A stretch of DNA of 64,000 nt, taken from positions 4,226,501-4,290,500 of the forward strand of contig NZ_CP102267.1 of NCBI RefSeq assembly GCF_025148125.1. Reading direction: 5' to 3'. A model generated the notes under the pieces. That model searched no databases and was not told the origin of the DNA. It saw only the letters and a list, made by a program, of their open reading frames with translations. Source of the stretch: Blautia wexlerae DSM 19850. GTDB lineage: Bacteria > Bacillota > Clostridia > Lachnospirales > Lachnospiraceae. The position numbers were made by a program, and so were the translations under genes. Below, piece by piece: positions 43,690-54,847 of the stretch (within the stretch, counting starts at the first letter, position 1; each line of letters starts with the position of its first letter).

Positions 43690-44231
43690 TTAGCTCCCAA
43701 TAGTAGTGTGTCAATTGCTTCGGATAATTCTTTTCTTACTTTATCAGGATTAGAAAAAGCATATCTTAATTGTAAAGTTGTATAACCATGAAGCATACCT
43801 GTTACCATGTTCAAAATTTCAGTGGTCTTATCTGGATTAAAGCCACATGAGCAAATAAGTGTTTTAAGTAAAGATAGATAATCATTAAAAATGATTGCTG
43901 TTTCCTCTGTTCCATTCCAACTAGCCCATTGAATTATTTCATAAACACCGGGATGTTCAATCATATAATTAAGATATTCAACTGCCACTAATTTTAATGC
44001 TGAATCCCCTGTCTTACCGATTGCTGCACGAATCATTTTTTCATTCATAGTACGCATACCACTATGTGCTATCTCCCTAAGAAGTTCATCCAAACTTCCT
44101 ATATGATTATATAAGGAGGGGGTACGAATCCCTAAATTTTCAGCAATAGCTTTCAAAGAAACATTATGAAGTCCATTTCTATCAGCCATATCAGAAGCAG
44201 TTTTTATAACTTCGGCTTTTGTAACTCGCAT
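43662..44231 (-). CDS. TetR/AcrR-family repressor
   Basis: 189 residues. N-terminal helix-turn-helix (GLHNVSLKAIAENLGIRTPSLYNHIGSLDELLREI) and a helical ligand domain of the WHG type (IEHPGVYEIIQWASW). It is divergent from the amidase gene, with a palindromic ATTAC-TAAT-GTAAT over the start of that gene's promoter, so it likely represses it. ATG at 44231 follows GAGGAAA. Its 3' end abuts the truncated tfoX. Confidence 0.88.
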   Translation of the reverse strand: MRVTKAEVIKTASDMADRNGLHNVSLKAIAENLGIRTPSLYNHIGSLDELLREIAHSGMRTMNEKMIRAAIGKTGDSALKLVAVEYLNYMIEHPGVYEIIQWASWNGTEETAIIFNDYLSLLKTLICSCGFNPDKTTEILNMVTGMLHGYTTLQLRYAFSNPDKVRKELSEAIDTLLLGANQKYKDYKK

Positions 44232-44324
44232 ATTCATTTTCCTCTTTCTATACATCATTTACTTCATTTTAAGTAATCAAATTAATGAAGTCAATAATTT
44301 GGTTAAAAAAAATGAACTCTTGTA

Positions 44325-44365
44325 TTGACAAACAGTCTTACAATATTTAAAATTACTAATGTAAT
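44325..44365 (+). promoter_or_regulatory. Promoter and operator of the Ntn-hydrolase gene
   Basis: TTGACA (44325) and TAAAAT (44348) are 17 bases apart; the palindrome ATTACTAATGTAAT (44352-44365) overlaps the -10 end and start point. It is a good TetR operator candidate. A second inverted repeat, ACTTCATT...AATGAAGT (44261-44291), lies near the tetR start. Confidence 0.7.
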
Positions 44366-44410
44366 TAGTTTTTATGTTATTCAAATTAGTTTACGAAAGG
44401 AAATACAAAT

Positions 44411-45106
44411 ATGTGTACAAGATTTGTGTATAATGGAAAAGAAACCATTGTTGGGTTCAATTTTGATATTGACCTTTCTGAATGGGAACATACTGTAATT
44501 GCCGAAAAAGACCGTTTTTTTATAGGGATAAAAATGTCCGATAATAAGTACCACTCTTTTCACGGAATCAATAGAAATGGGAATGTTGGCACATTGTTGT
44601 ATGTACATGGAAATGACAATGCACAATTTTGCAGTAATGAATCATGCTATACAATAGCTGATTTGACAGAAAACTTTATAAAAGGCAATCTCTCTTTTGA
44701 CGATTCATTGGAAATAGTGAAAAAAAAGAAAATTACTTATGCACCTGACACTACTATGCAGGCTATGTTTTCGGATAGAAATGGGCGTGTTCTCATTATT
44801 GAACCGGGGATTGGGTATCGCTTGGAAAAAGAAAAATATTCCTTAATAACAAATTACTCCATTTTAAAACCAGAATTGACTAATCCATATGTTTTATCTG
44901 GGGATAACAGATATGAAAAGGCAAAGGATTTACTGCAAGGATATGGAGAAAACTTCTCTATTTCCAACGCCTTTGATGTACTTAGGTCAGTACGTCAGGA
45001 AGGACTTTGGGCAACCAGAGTTTCTTTTATATATTCCGTTGCTAAAAATAAGGTATATTATGTGTTGAACAATGATTTCAAAAATATTGCAGAGTATCAA
45101 TTCTAA
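44411..45106 (+). CDS. Linear amide C-N hydrolase (choloylglycine/penicillin-acylase-like Ntn hydrolase)
   Basis: 231 residues starting Met-Cys-Thr-Arg; removal of Met would expose the Cys2 nucleophile typical of the Ntn-hydrolase CGH/PVA group. Later motifs agree (VGFNFDID, GTLLYVHGND, MQAMFSDRNGRVLIIEPG, TNYSIL). The protein is shorter than bile salt hydrolases (about 320), so the substrate may be an acyl-homoserine-like or N-acyl amide rather than a bile salt; this is open. It would be cytosolic. Divergent tetR suggests induction by its substrate. Confidence 0.82.
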   Translation: MCTRFVYNGKETIVGFNFDIDLSEWEHTVIAEKDRFFIGIKMSDNKYHSFHGINRNGNVGTLLYVHGNDNAQFCSNESCYTIADLTENFIKGNLSFDDSLEIVKKKKITYAPDTTMQAMFSDRNGRVLIIEPGIGYRLEKEKYSLITNYSILKPELTNPYVLSGDNRYEKAKDLLQGYGENFSISNAFDVLRSVRQEGLWATRVSFIYSVAKNKVYYVLNNDFKNIAEYQF

Positions 45107-45141
45107 TATCACTGCAATTATAAACAAAAGTGGAGGATTTA

Positions 45142-47154
<2,013 letters not shown>

Positions 47155-47319
47155 TTACTGTTCCTGTTATAATAGTGACAGGTATAGAAAAACGTATTGT
47201 ATAGTTGTACAGTTCCTATTATGCGTATCAAAGATAAAACTATGCTGCTGAAACGGAAATAAAAAAAACCGTTATTTGGCAGTACACTTTTCTTGCGTCA
47301 AAATCTCATAAATCTTTCC

Positions 47320-47357
47320 AGACGACGGTTTGACAAAAGCCGCCGTCTTTCTTTTTT
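47320..47357 (+). terminator. Terminator within the leader
   Basis: AGACGACGG-tttgacaaaag-CCGCCGTCT followed by TTCTTTTTT. Confidence 0.85.
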
Positions 47358-47427
47358 CCAGAATATATGGAGGTTGTATTAAAGTCAGCTTTTTTTAGGC
47401 TCCGGCGGCTTACAGGAGGAAGCCGCT

Positions 47428-47496
47428 ATGCAAAATATTTTCTTAAATATATCTACATTCGGTAAACCGTTAAAAAAAGCCATCTACCTACACTAG
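47428..47496 (+). CDS. Candidate 22-residue leader peptide
   Basis: Reads MQNIFLNISTFGKPLKKAIY plus two residues, with AGGAGG seven bases upstream. The ribosome site sits in the eight-base loop of the hairpin GCGGCTT-acaggagg-AAGCCGC, so the site is presented to ribosomes while the stem encloses the ATG-proximal bases. It is in the position and style of leader peptides that control by ribosome stalling. No resistance gene follows. Too short for certainty. Confidence 0.45.
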   Translation: MQNIFLNISTFGKPLKKAIYLH

Positions 47497-47546
47497 AAAA
47501 TTCTGACCCTCAATGTGGTTTTTCAGAATACATAGAAAGAACTATC

Positions 47547-47588
47547 AAAGCACACAAACAGAAATATCGTCTGTTTGCGTGCTTTTTT
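47547..47588 (+). terminator. Terminator after the leader peptide
   Basis: AAAGCAC-CAAACAGA pairs with TCTGTTTG-GTGCTTT and ends in T's. It lies 50 bases after the leader stop and 140 before orf7. Confidence 0.85.
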
Positions 47589-47730
47589 AGTTGGAAGAAA
47601 AAGTTTTTAAATTTTTCTTTTCAAAACGCAACTGCACCCCCTGTCCTGTCGGGACTAAGAGCGAAAAGGGGGAAAGAAGCAGAAATTCCTATCAACTCGC
47701 TCCCTTTCAAGGCTGGAAAGGGGGTGAACA

Positions 47731-48153
47731 ATGATGAAGCCATCTGAATTTCAGACAACCATAGAGAACCAGTTTGATTATATCTGTAAAGTCGCTATGG
47801 AGGATGAACGCAAAGACTATCTCAAAGCGTTGTCCAGACAGTGTAAACGGGAAACCCTGTTCTGTGATATGGACGATTACACCGTCAATCTGTTTTCTTC
47901 CGAAGACACCTATCCATCCCACTTCCATACTTTTGAAATGGATGGATTTACTGTCCGCATTGAAAACAGCCTGTTAGCCGAAGCATTAGAAAGTCTGGAC
48001 GGAAAGAAACGTGACGTTATCCTGCGATATTATTTTCTTGGATTTGACGATACGGAAATCTCAAAAATTCTGGAAGTCAACCGTTCTACCATCCAGAGAA
48101 GAAGACACGCCGGACTGGAATTTATCAAAAAATTTATGGAGGACGAAGCATGA
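47731..48153 (+). CDS. orf7: Sigma-70-like regulator (Tn916 Orf7 homologue)
   Basis: 140 residues. The C-terminal half is a sigma region 4 (LAEALESLDGKKRDVILRYYFLGFDDTEISKILEVNRSTIQRRRHAGLEFIKKF) with a helix-turn-helix. In Tn916 this gene activates excision and transfer. GGGGTG precedes a double ATG; either could start. Overlaps orf8 by four bases. Confidence 0.9.
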   Translation: MMKPSEFQTTIENQFDYICKVAMEDERKDYLKALSRQCKRETLFCDMDDYTVNLFSSEDTYPSHFHTFEMDGFTVRIENSLLAEALESLDGKKRDVILRYYFLGFDDTEISKILEVNRSTIQRRRHAGLEFIKKFMEDEA

Positions 48154-48389
48154 CAGCAAAGCACCCTATGATTCCGTTTCCTGTGATTGTAAGAGCTACG
48201 GACGGCGATATTGAAGCAGTCAACCAGATTGTACGCCATTACAGCGGTTTTATTGCCAGCCGTTCCATGCGTCCCATGAAAGACGAATATGGAAATACCC
48301 ACATGGTTGTAGATGAGACCCTACGCCGCCGGATGGAAACACGTCTGATTGCAAAGATTTTATCTTTTGAAATCAGGGAACCAAACTAG
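48150..48389 (+). CDS. orf8: Helix-turn-helix protein (Tn916 Orf8 homologue)
   Basis: 79 residues with FPVIVRATDGDIEAVNQIVRHYSGFIASRSM and a C-terminal RRRMETRLIAKILSFE, the usual plan of the small regulator paired with orf7. It is translated through ATGA overlap with orf7. Intact. Confidence 0.88.
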   Translation: MTAKHPMIPFPVIVRATDGDIEAVNQIVRHYSGFIASRSMRPMKDEYGNTHMVVDETLRRRMETRLIAKILSFEIREPN

Positions 48390-48394
48390 AAATA

Positions 48395-48835
48395 ACGCTC
48401 GCCTGTGGAAGCGTGGACAAACCCATGCTTCCCAGACAGAGCTTGCCAGTCTATTAAAGTGCATTATCACCAGTGCATTTTAACAGGCTGACAAAGCCGG
48501 ATTGTTCCTTGAAAAAGAAAGCGTCTAATCAACGCAGCATAAAGCAGCCGAATACGTTTCGATAGAAAGAGAGCCGTTGGGCTGGCACGCCGTAACCCAC
48601 CAAAGGAGGGATGATACCGGATAGCGATTCCTGCCAGCGTTCCATAAGTAGCTTACCGCAGAGCTGCCGCCATGACCTTTCTATTGTGATAATGATACTT
48701 CCGTACAGCCTTAGTCCGTGTGATGATGTAGCACCGCTGGCAAAGGGTACGGCTGGATGAGAACCATGCAGGGGTGAGATTCCCATGAGCTTTAGCGAAA
48801 GCTGTTCGGCTTGCTTAGATACCATTTTGAATTAG
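48395..48835 (+). ncRNA. Candidate structured RNA between orf8 and xis
   Basis: No reading frame of merit. Strong helices: GGAAGC-TGG with CC-ATGCTTCC (48416-48441), a 16-base near-perfect stem (48448-48463 with 48474-48489), a long-range pair GCTGGCA with TGCCAGC (about 48571 and 48638), and AGCTTT-AGCG-AAAGCT (about 48788). G+C content is high compared with the AT-rich sequence after it. The element's own transcription from orf7/orf8 would read through it. I cannot match it to a named RNA class. The IS30 element starts 39 bases later. Confidence 0.4.
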
Positions 48836-48873
48836 AATTTTTCATTCAAAATCAAATAACTATTTGCAGGAAA

Positions 48874-50570
48874 GCTGACTTGAAAAAGTAAATTCCAGTG
48901 CAACAGTAAATTCCACCGCTCTTTTAAAAGTTGCTTATAATCTAGTGATTTTTAAGAAGAAAAGCGGAATCTATGCTATAATACAAGTAATCTATGGCGA
49001 AATTTTCTGTTTTTCTGTATGGCAAACAAGCTGCTGGAGGTCGGTGTGCACGACTAAATTCCACCAGCCACATTTGAAAAATGTGAAAAGTTTACTTCCA
49101 GTCTGACAGCAGATTTCTTCATGGGTTAGTGGTTATAGCGGATCAGCTTAGGTGTTAAGATGACTTTGTCAGGGTCAATACGCCTAAGCTGAAATGCTTT
49201 TAAGACGTCTTCCCCAAAAGCCTCCAGGGCGACATCATACGGTGTACGCCCATTCAAACTCTCCCGCGGTGTTGAGTTGATGTGGCTGGTGATTAGATTC
49301 ACATCCCATTGAGTCAGGAATTCAAAGGTAGTTCGTTTCGGCAGTATCATGCGGAGCATGGTGTGTGCCTGTTCAATGCCGCCTTTCTGTCCGCTTCTCA
49401 TGGGATCACAGTAATAAATGTTGGTTCTCTGGATACCGGTAACACCGGTTTCGAGAGAATCAGGATCACCGAATTCAGCGCCTCTGTCGGTGAGGATATA
49501 TTCAAACAGAGTCAGGAAATCGAAGGTACCAAAACGCTTTTCTAAACGGTCCAAAACGAGTCGTACAGATCCTTCCGTATTCCGGTTCATGAGGAACGCA
49601 AGAAACAGCTTTTCCCTTGTAAAAAAGAAGGTAAGCAGTGTTTTAGAGGAACCAACAGCGGAGTGGACGGTGTCCATCTCTACAAAAGATTCCAGGTGCA
49701 ACTGTTGAAAATCAGCGTAAGTTCTGCCATTAAAGACACGGCGGTCAGATATCTGTGATTTATGGACTTTTCTGGGTTTAAACTTCACTTTACGTTTCAG
49801 ATCAACGTTTCTGGCAGTCAGAAGTCCCATATCAAGGTAGTTGTAAACGCTGCGGACGGAAAGATTCAATTCCGGATGGTTTGCAACGATATGGTAAGGA
49901 GACTGGCCCTGATCGATCAGAGGAGTGATGATCTTATCCTTTTTGTGGAGTTCCTGTCTGGTTATAGCGATTCCGGACCTGGAATCCTTGAGACACTCCC
50001 GGTATTTCCGATCAGCGAACCTGGCATTGTAGGTATATTTGTGGGCAATCGTACAATGATTGATCTTTTTACTGCATCCATTGCAGACGTAGGGAGCCCG
50101 ATCAAGTTTGCTGCAGCGTTCTTTTTGAAAATCCGGACAGGTCTGGTTACAGGTGGGACAGGAAGCACATTTAACGCCGCAAAGAAGGATCTTATTGCAG
50201 GCATTCGTTTTCTTACAACGGAAACGCTTGGTACAGAAGTTCTTCGCATTAAGAAAAGTCCCTTTGTGAAACCAATCGGAGGCTCTTCTGGCCTTCACTT
50301 CTTTTGAAATCGTAGTAGGGTCCTTACAGAGAAAGCGGGCAATATCTTTAAAGGATGTACCCTTATCCAGTTCATTCTGGATATAGATACGATCCTCTAT
50401 GGTGAGATGCTTCTGGTTGCCTGGGATATATTTACTCATAGTCAAACTCCTTCTACTGCTGTCAGAAGGACGATTAAAGTATCATATCAGTATGCATGAG
50501 TAAATATCAACTGTGCAAGAGTAAACTCCACCGCCCTTTGGAGAAGTGGAATTTAAATTTTCATTTTAGG
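48874..50570 (-). mobile_element. IS30-family insertion sequence (1697 bp)
   Basis: Flanked by a 13-base direct repeat TATTTGCAGGAAA (48861-48873 and 50571-50583). Ends carry imperfect inverted repeats around TGAAAA..TAAATTCCA, and several further copies of a GTAAATTCCACCGC-like motif inside both ends, probably transposase sites. It sits between orf8/RNA and the xis-int genes. Confidence 0.85.
49126..50445 (-). CDS. IS30-family transposase
   Basis: 439 residues. An N-terminal helix-turn-helix (LTIEDRIYIQNELDKGTSFKDIARFLCKDPTTISKEV), a cysteine-rich zinc-binding insert (residues 60-130), and a DDE core with SFVEMDTVHS, YILTDRGAEF and QKGGIEQAH. Members of this larger, Cys-rich IS30 branch are common in clostridia. 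Complete. Confidence 0.92.
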   Translation of the reverse strand: MTMSKYIPGNQKHLTIEDRIYIQNELDKGTSFKDIARFLCKDPTTISKEVKARRASDWFHKGTFLNAKNFCTKRFRCKKTNACNKILLCGVKCASCPTCNQTCPDFQKERCSKLDRAPYVCNGCSKKINHCTIAHKYTYNARFADRKYRECLKDSRSGIAITRQELHKKDKIITPLIDQGQSPYHIVANHPELNLSVRSVYNYLDMGLLTARNVDLKRKVKFKPRKVHKSQISDRRVFNGRTYADFQQLHLESFVEMDTVHSAVGSSKTLLTFFFTREKLFLAFLMNRNTEGSVRLVLDRLEKRFGTFDFLTLFEYILTDRGAEFGDPDSLETGVTGIQRTNIYYCDPMRSGQKGGIEQAHTMLRMILPKRTTFEFLTQWDVNLITSHINSTPRESLNGRTPYDVALEAFGEDVLKAFQLRRIDPDKVILTPKLIRYNH

Positions 50571-50672
50571 TATTTGCAGGAAATACAATCTTAATATTAC
50601 TTTTGCCACAAAATCTGATATAATATAGACAGATATTGAGGGTTCCATATCTGGTCTATGGAAAGGAGGAAC

Positions 50673-50867
50673 ATGATTACAGTAACAAAAAAAGACTTAA
50701 TAGAACTGGGTTATGGAACTTCATTCGCAGCAGACATCATAAGAGAAGCAAAAAAACTTATGATTTCAAAAGGGCATACCTACTATCAGTCACGCAAACT
50801 GGACAGGGTTCCCAGAGAAGCTGTGGAAGAATTGCTAGGGATTACTTTTACTGATAAATCAAACTGA
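50673..50867 (+). CDS. DUF3173 / excisionase-like protein of the ICE
   Basis: 64 residues (MITVTKKDLIELGYGTSFAADIIREAKKLMISKGHTYYQSRKLDRVPREAVEELLG), the DUF3173 pattern in the place of xis in this branch of Tn916-like elements. AAGGAGG is nine bases before the ATG. It directs the integrase toward excision. The IS30 insertion begins about 100 bases upstream, behind a TATAAT box. Confidence 0.8.
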   Translation: MITVTKKDLIELGYGTSFAADIIREAKKLMISKGHTYYQSRKLDRVPREAVEELLGITFTDKSN

Positions 50868-50903
50868 TTGTACTTCTTGCACATTTATGTAAGGAGTGAA
50901 ATC

Positions 50904-51920
50904 ATGGCAAAAGACCCTATTAAGAAAGCAGAAAACGGAACTTATTATTTTAGAGCAAACTTAGGTTTTCATCCGATTACCGGAAAACAGATTCAGAAAT
51001 ACAAAAGCGGATTCAAGACAAAAAAAGAAGCCAGAGAAGCATATTCAAAACTTATGCTGACATCTACAGAAGAATTAACAGAAAAGAAACAGCAGCTATC
51101 TTTTCAACAGTTTATTGAGGAAACTTATCTTCCTTGGTATAAAACACAAGTAAAGGAAAGCACCTATCTGAACCGCCGTTCTACCATTCAGAAGCATTTT
51201 TCATACTTTTACAAAATGACGGTGGATGAGATAGAACCCATTAACGTCCAGAACTGGCAGCTTGAACTCGCAAAAGAATTTAGTCCAAACTATATCCGTA
51301 TTGTACAGGGTATGCTCTCTATTGCCTTTGACAGAGCAGTTGTTCTCGGTCTTGCAAAGAAAAATCCATCACGAATGATAGGAAACATCAAGAGCAAGAA
51401 AACAAAAGTGGATTTCTGGACACTGGATGAATTTCAAAAGGTAATTTCCCTGCTCTACAAGGGAGATTATTACGAACATTACCTTTTCATTTCATACTGG
51501 CTCCTGTTTATGACCGGAATGAGAATCGGAGAAGCCGCAGCCCTGCAATGGTCGGACATCAACTTTGAAACCGGACTTTTAAGTATAACGAAGACGCTGT
51601 ACTATAAAACAATGGACGAATACAAATTTGTGGAGCCAAAGACGCAAGCCAGTATTCGCACTATCTATATTGACACAGATACCATCAAAGAATTAAAAGC
51701 ATGGCAGGAAGTACAGCAAAAGGTTTTAAAGGACTGCGACCTTGTACTAAGCTATAATGGGATTCCCACCAGTAAGCACACCCTCCCACGGGCATTAGAA
51801 AAACTTGCTGGATTGGCAGGCGTACACCGTATCAAAATTCATGCACTCAGACACCCGTATGTCAAGCCCACGACAAAAAAATTTATAACTTTTTTTGAAG
51901 TTTTTCGGGCAGCTTCATAG
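50904..51920 (+). pseudogene. int: Tyrosine integrase of the ICE, C-terminus lost
   Basis: The frame has an AP2-like N-terminal arm domain (GTYYFRANLGFHPITGKQIQKYKSGF), a core-binding SAM-like domain, and the first part of the catalytic domain with the Arg in GMRIGEAAALQWSDI. It breaks off after HALRH (about 51860) and continues with foreign residues (PYVKPTTKKFITFFEVFRAAS). The second Arg-His context is only partly kept, and the C-terminal HxxR, His/Trp and the nucleophilic Tyr are missing. The ICE cannot excise by itself. A full protein would be near 400 residues. Confidence 0.9.
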
Positions 51921-53176
51921 CTGCCCATAGCTGTTTCAAATGGGTGTTCACGGTTATACCTCCTTTTCAGATTCCTTAGTTTCTAAGAAATCCTGTGTTG
52001 CATATTCAATCTCAATCCGATCTCCTGGAAAGACGTAAACTTTGTTGATAAGCCGGTCAATCAGAGCTTTTGTCAGCATGTTGGCGTTTCCGACTTCCTG
52101 CACAATTTCCTGTTGTTTCAGCTTAATCTCATAATCACTTTTTATCTGCTTTGTCTGTGCAGTGATGACAGCATGAACATTTTTGGCTTGTACCAGTTCC
52201 GTATCATAAACCGCTTTTCGTGTCCGATAGGTTTCCAAATCAATCTCTCCGAGTGCATACTGCTCATAAAGATGCCGCTTGCTGTCTTGAATAGAACGGA
52301 GTTTTTCTTCATGTTCGGCCTGCTGGACTGTCTGCAAATCCAATTTATCCTTATTGCTATCAATTCCCAATGCCGGACACATTTGAGCCCGAATTGTTTC
52401 AAATACAACCTGCTCCAGATCTGCCATCTTTATGCGCACACCATGACAAGGAAGCGTTTCAGCCACCTCGGAATGACGGCAATAAAACCACGCATCATTT
52501 CGTAGAGCCATTGCATGATCGCAGCATCCACAGAATACCTTACCACGGAGCAGATAATCACGCGGCTTTTTATTTGACAGAGAGAAACGCTTAATTGAAG
52601 CATTGGCTTTCTCAAATAGATCCACACTTACAATAGCCGGATGATGGTTCGGTATTTTGAACCACTCACTTTCATCCTTTAACTGTGTATGTCGGCTGCC
52701 AATCTCTTTTACCTTTCTCTTGCCAATTACATAGGTACCGATATATCTTTGATCTTCTAAAATACGCAGGACCGTTGATGTACTCCAAACGCCGTTTGTT
52801 CGGGAAACATTGTAATAGTCCTTGCCTTTAAGTTTGCGATATTCCCCAGGGGTGGGGATATTCATGGCATACAGTTTTCTTGTTATCTCGGCTGCGGTGT
52901 TGCCTTCAGACGCCCATTGAAATATCATCTGCACATTCGGGGCAACATCCTCGTCCGGTTCCATACGTCCGTCTGCACTCTTGCGATAGCCGTAAGGACA
53001 GATGACACTCTGATATTCTCCACGACGCATCTTTGCGTATTTTGCACTTTTGGTTTTCATGGACATATCCCGACTATAACACTCGCTAATAAGATACTTG
53101 AAAGCAATATCAATTGGTCTTATGTCAAGAAAAAGTACAAATTAAATACAACCAATTTTCTCTTTTTATGTAATTG

Positions 53177-54100
53177 TTAACTTGCTAAGCTTGTTACAGT
53201 CGTTTCCAGATTTTTTAGATATTGTTCCTCATATTCATTTGGAGATAAATATCCACAATGACTATGAATACGGACGGTGTTGTAGAACGTCTCGATATAT
53301 TCAAAAATCAATTTATATGCATGAGTATAATTGAAAATTTTGAAACGATTAATCCACTCTCGTTTTAAAAGGGCATGGAACGATTCTATGCAAGCATTGT
53401 CCCAAGGATAAGCCTTCTTGGAATAGCTGTGAATCATTCCTTCCGTTGCCTTGTGAAATGCTTCTGATACATATTGACATCCTCTGTCACAATGAAAAAT
53501 AAGCGGATTTTCAATATGTCTGGACTGTTTTGCCTTTTCAATACATTTTACTACATGAGATGCCTCCAACGTCTCACTTAGTACCCAGGAAATGATTTTT
53601 CTGGAATATAGATCCATAATACTGGTAAGATATACAAATCCTTCATATGTCCAAATATAAGTGATATCTGAGCACCATACAGCATCTGGATGTTCTGGAT
53701 TAAATTTTTCGTTCAAAATATTTTTTAGTTTCTGGCTTAGATCAGAATCAATGGTTGTTTGAGTATACGGTTTGATCCATTGCGCTTTTATTCCCATTTG
53801 ACGCATATAATTTCCCACTGTTTTTTCAGTAATAGTTTCTCCGGATTTCCGCAATTCAGCTGCAATTTTAGGAGCACCATAGTTTTGATGTGAATCATCA
53901 TAAATCTTTTGGATTTTTTCTTTTAAAACAGTTCGACGAATAGACGTGTCCGAAGGAACCCGCTTCTTCCATGCATTATAACCAGATCGTGAAACGTCCA
54001 ATTTTTTCAGTATCCCGCTGACAGAAACTTGACGTTTCACAGGCAGGTTGTTAATTTCTTCTACATATTTAGATGTAGCAGCGTAAAGAGTTTTTGTCAT
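53177..54100 (-). CDS. IS3-family transposase OrfB
   Basis: 307 residues with an HTH_21-type start (YGAPKIAAELRKSGETITEKTV) and the DDE core: AVWCSDITYIW, LIFHCDRGCQYVSEAF and DNACIESFHALLKRE. It overlaps orfA in ATGA, from where it is made by coupling or by frameshifting to OrfAB. Confidence 0.93.
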   Translation of the reverse strand: MTKTLYAATSKYVEEINNLPVKRQVSVSGILKKLDVSRSGYNAWKKRVPSDTSIRRTVLKEKIQKIYDDSHQNYGAPKIAAELRKSGETITEKTVGNYMRQMGIKAQWIKPYTQTTIDSDLSQKLKNILNEKFNPEHPDAVWCSDITYIWTYEGFVYLTSIMDLYSRKIISWVLSETLEASHVVKCIEKAKQSRHIENPLIFHCDRGCQYVSEAFHKATEGMIHSYSKKAYPWDNACIESFHALLKREWINRFKIFNYTHAYKLIFEYIETFYNTVRIHSHCGYLSPNEYEEQYLKNLETTVTSLAS

Positions 54101-54393
54101 TTTCCCAGAATACCGATTGCTTTTTTTAACACTTCAAGTGCATCCTTTGTATCGCGTAATTCTCGTTGCAGACGTGCGATTTCTTTTGCTTCATCACTTG
54201 CGTAATTGCCTGAACCACGAGTAGGAACAGTTCCTTCATGTTCCTTTGCTGATTTCATCCAAGTCTTTAGTGCTGATTCACTAATTCCAAGATTTTCAGC
54301 ACACTTACGAAGCGCAATCTCAGGATGCTCCAACCGATATCTTACTGCATCTTCCTTAAACTCTTGTGAATACCTTGTACCTCTTGCCATAAC
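54097..54393 (-). CDS. IS3-family OrfA
   Basis: 98 residues: helix-turn-helix (RYSQEFKEDAVRYRLEHPEIALRKCAENLGISESALKTWMK) and a leucine-zipper-like C-terminus (IARLQRELRDTKDALEVLKKAIGIL). The ATG at 54393 with GGAGAATGG upstream is the family start. Confidence 0.9.
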   Translation of the reverse strand, partial: VMARGTRYSQEFKEDAVRYRLEHPEIALRKCAENLGISESALKTWMKSAKEHEGTVPTRGSGNYASDEAKEIARLQRELRDTKDALEVLKKAIGILGK

Positions 54394-54847
54394 CATTCTC
54401 CTCTCTTGATCTATGACTATCATATAATATTTATTGAAAATGGTCATGTTTATTTTGTACTATTTATATTCTAACATCAAATCCCTCCGGTATCACCTTT
54501 GAAATTAGCCGTGTCAAAATCATCACTGACGGAAATAAAACGGGTGTGGTAAAGAGGAAATACCCGCTCAATAAAATAGCCGGTTTCAATGCTGTTACGT
54601 CCAAATCGGGAAAGGTCTTTTACAATAATACAGTTGATCTTTCCGGCCTGAACCATTGTTAAAAGTTCCTGCACCGCCGGACGCTCAAAGTTTGTCCCTG
54701 TATGACCATTGTCAATAAATTCCAAAATCTCACTGTTATCCCATTCCGGCAGAGACATAGCTTTTTCACGAAGAATCAGTTTTTGATTTGGTATACTCAA
54801 ACTTTCGGTTTTGAAATCTTCCACAGAAAGACGGATATAAAGGGCAA

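Larger units (their letters stand above)
53115..54479 (-). mobile_element. IS3-family insertion sequence (1365 bp)
   Basis: Begins and ends TG...CA in imperfect inverted repeats sharing AGTACAAA, with a 3-base duplication (AAT on the plus strand at 53112-53114 and 54480-54482), as for the IS3 group. It carries orfA and orfB on the minus strand. Confidence 0.9.

Noticed and set aside
48395..48835. Group II intron or its remnant
   Set aside because: No reverse transcriptase frame and no domain V-like AGC...GAAA...hairpin with the right layout, although the stretch is structured.
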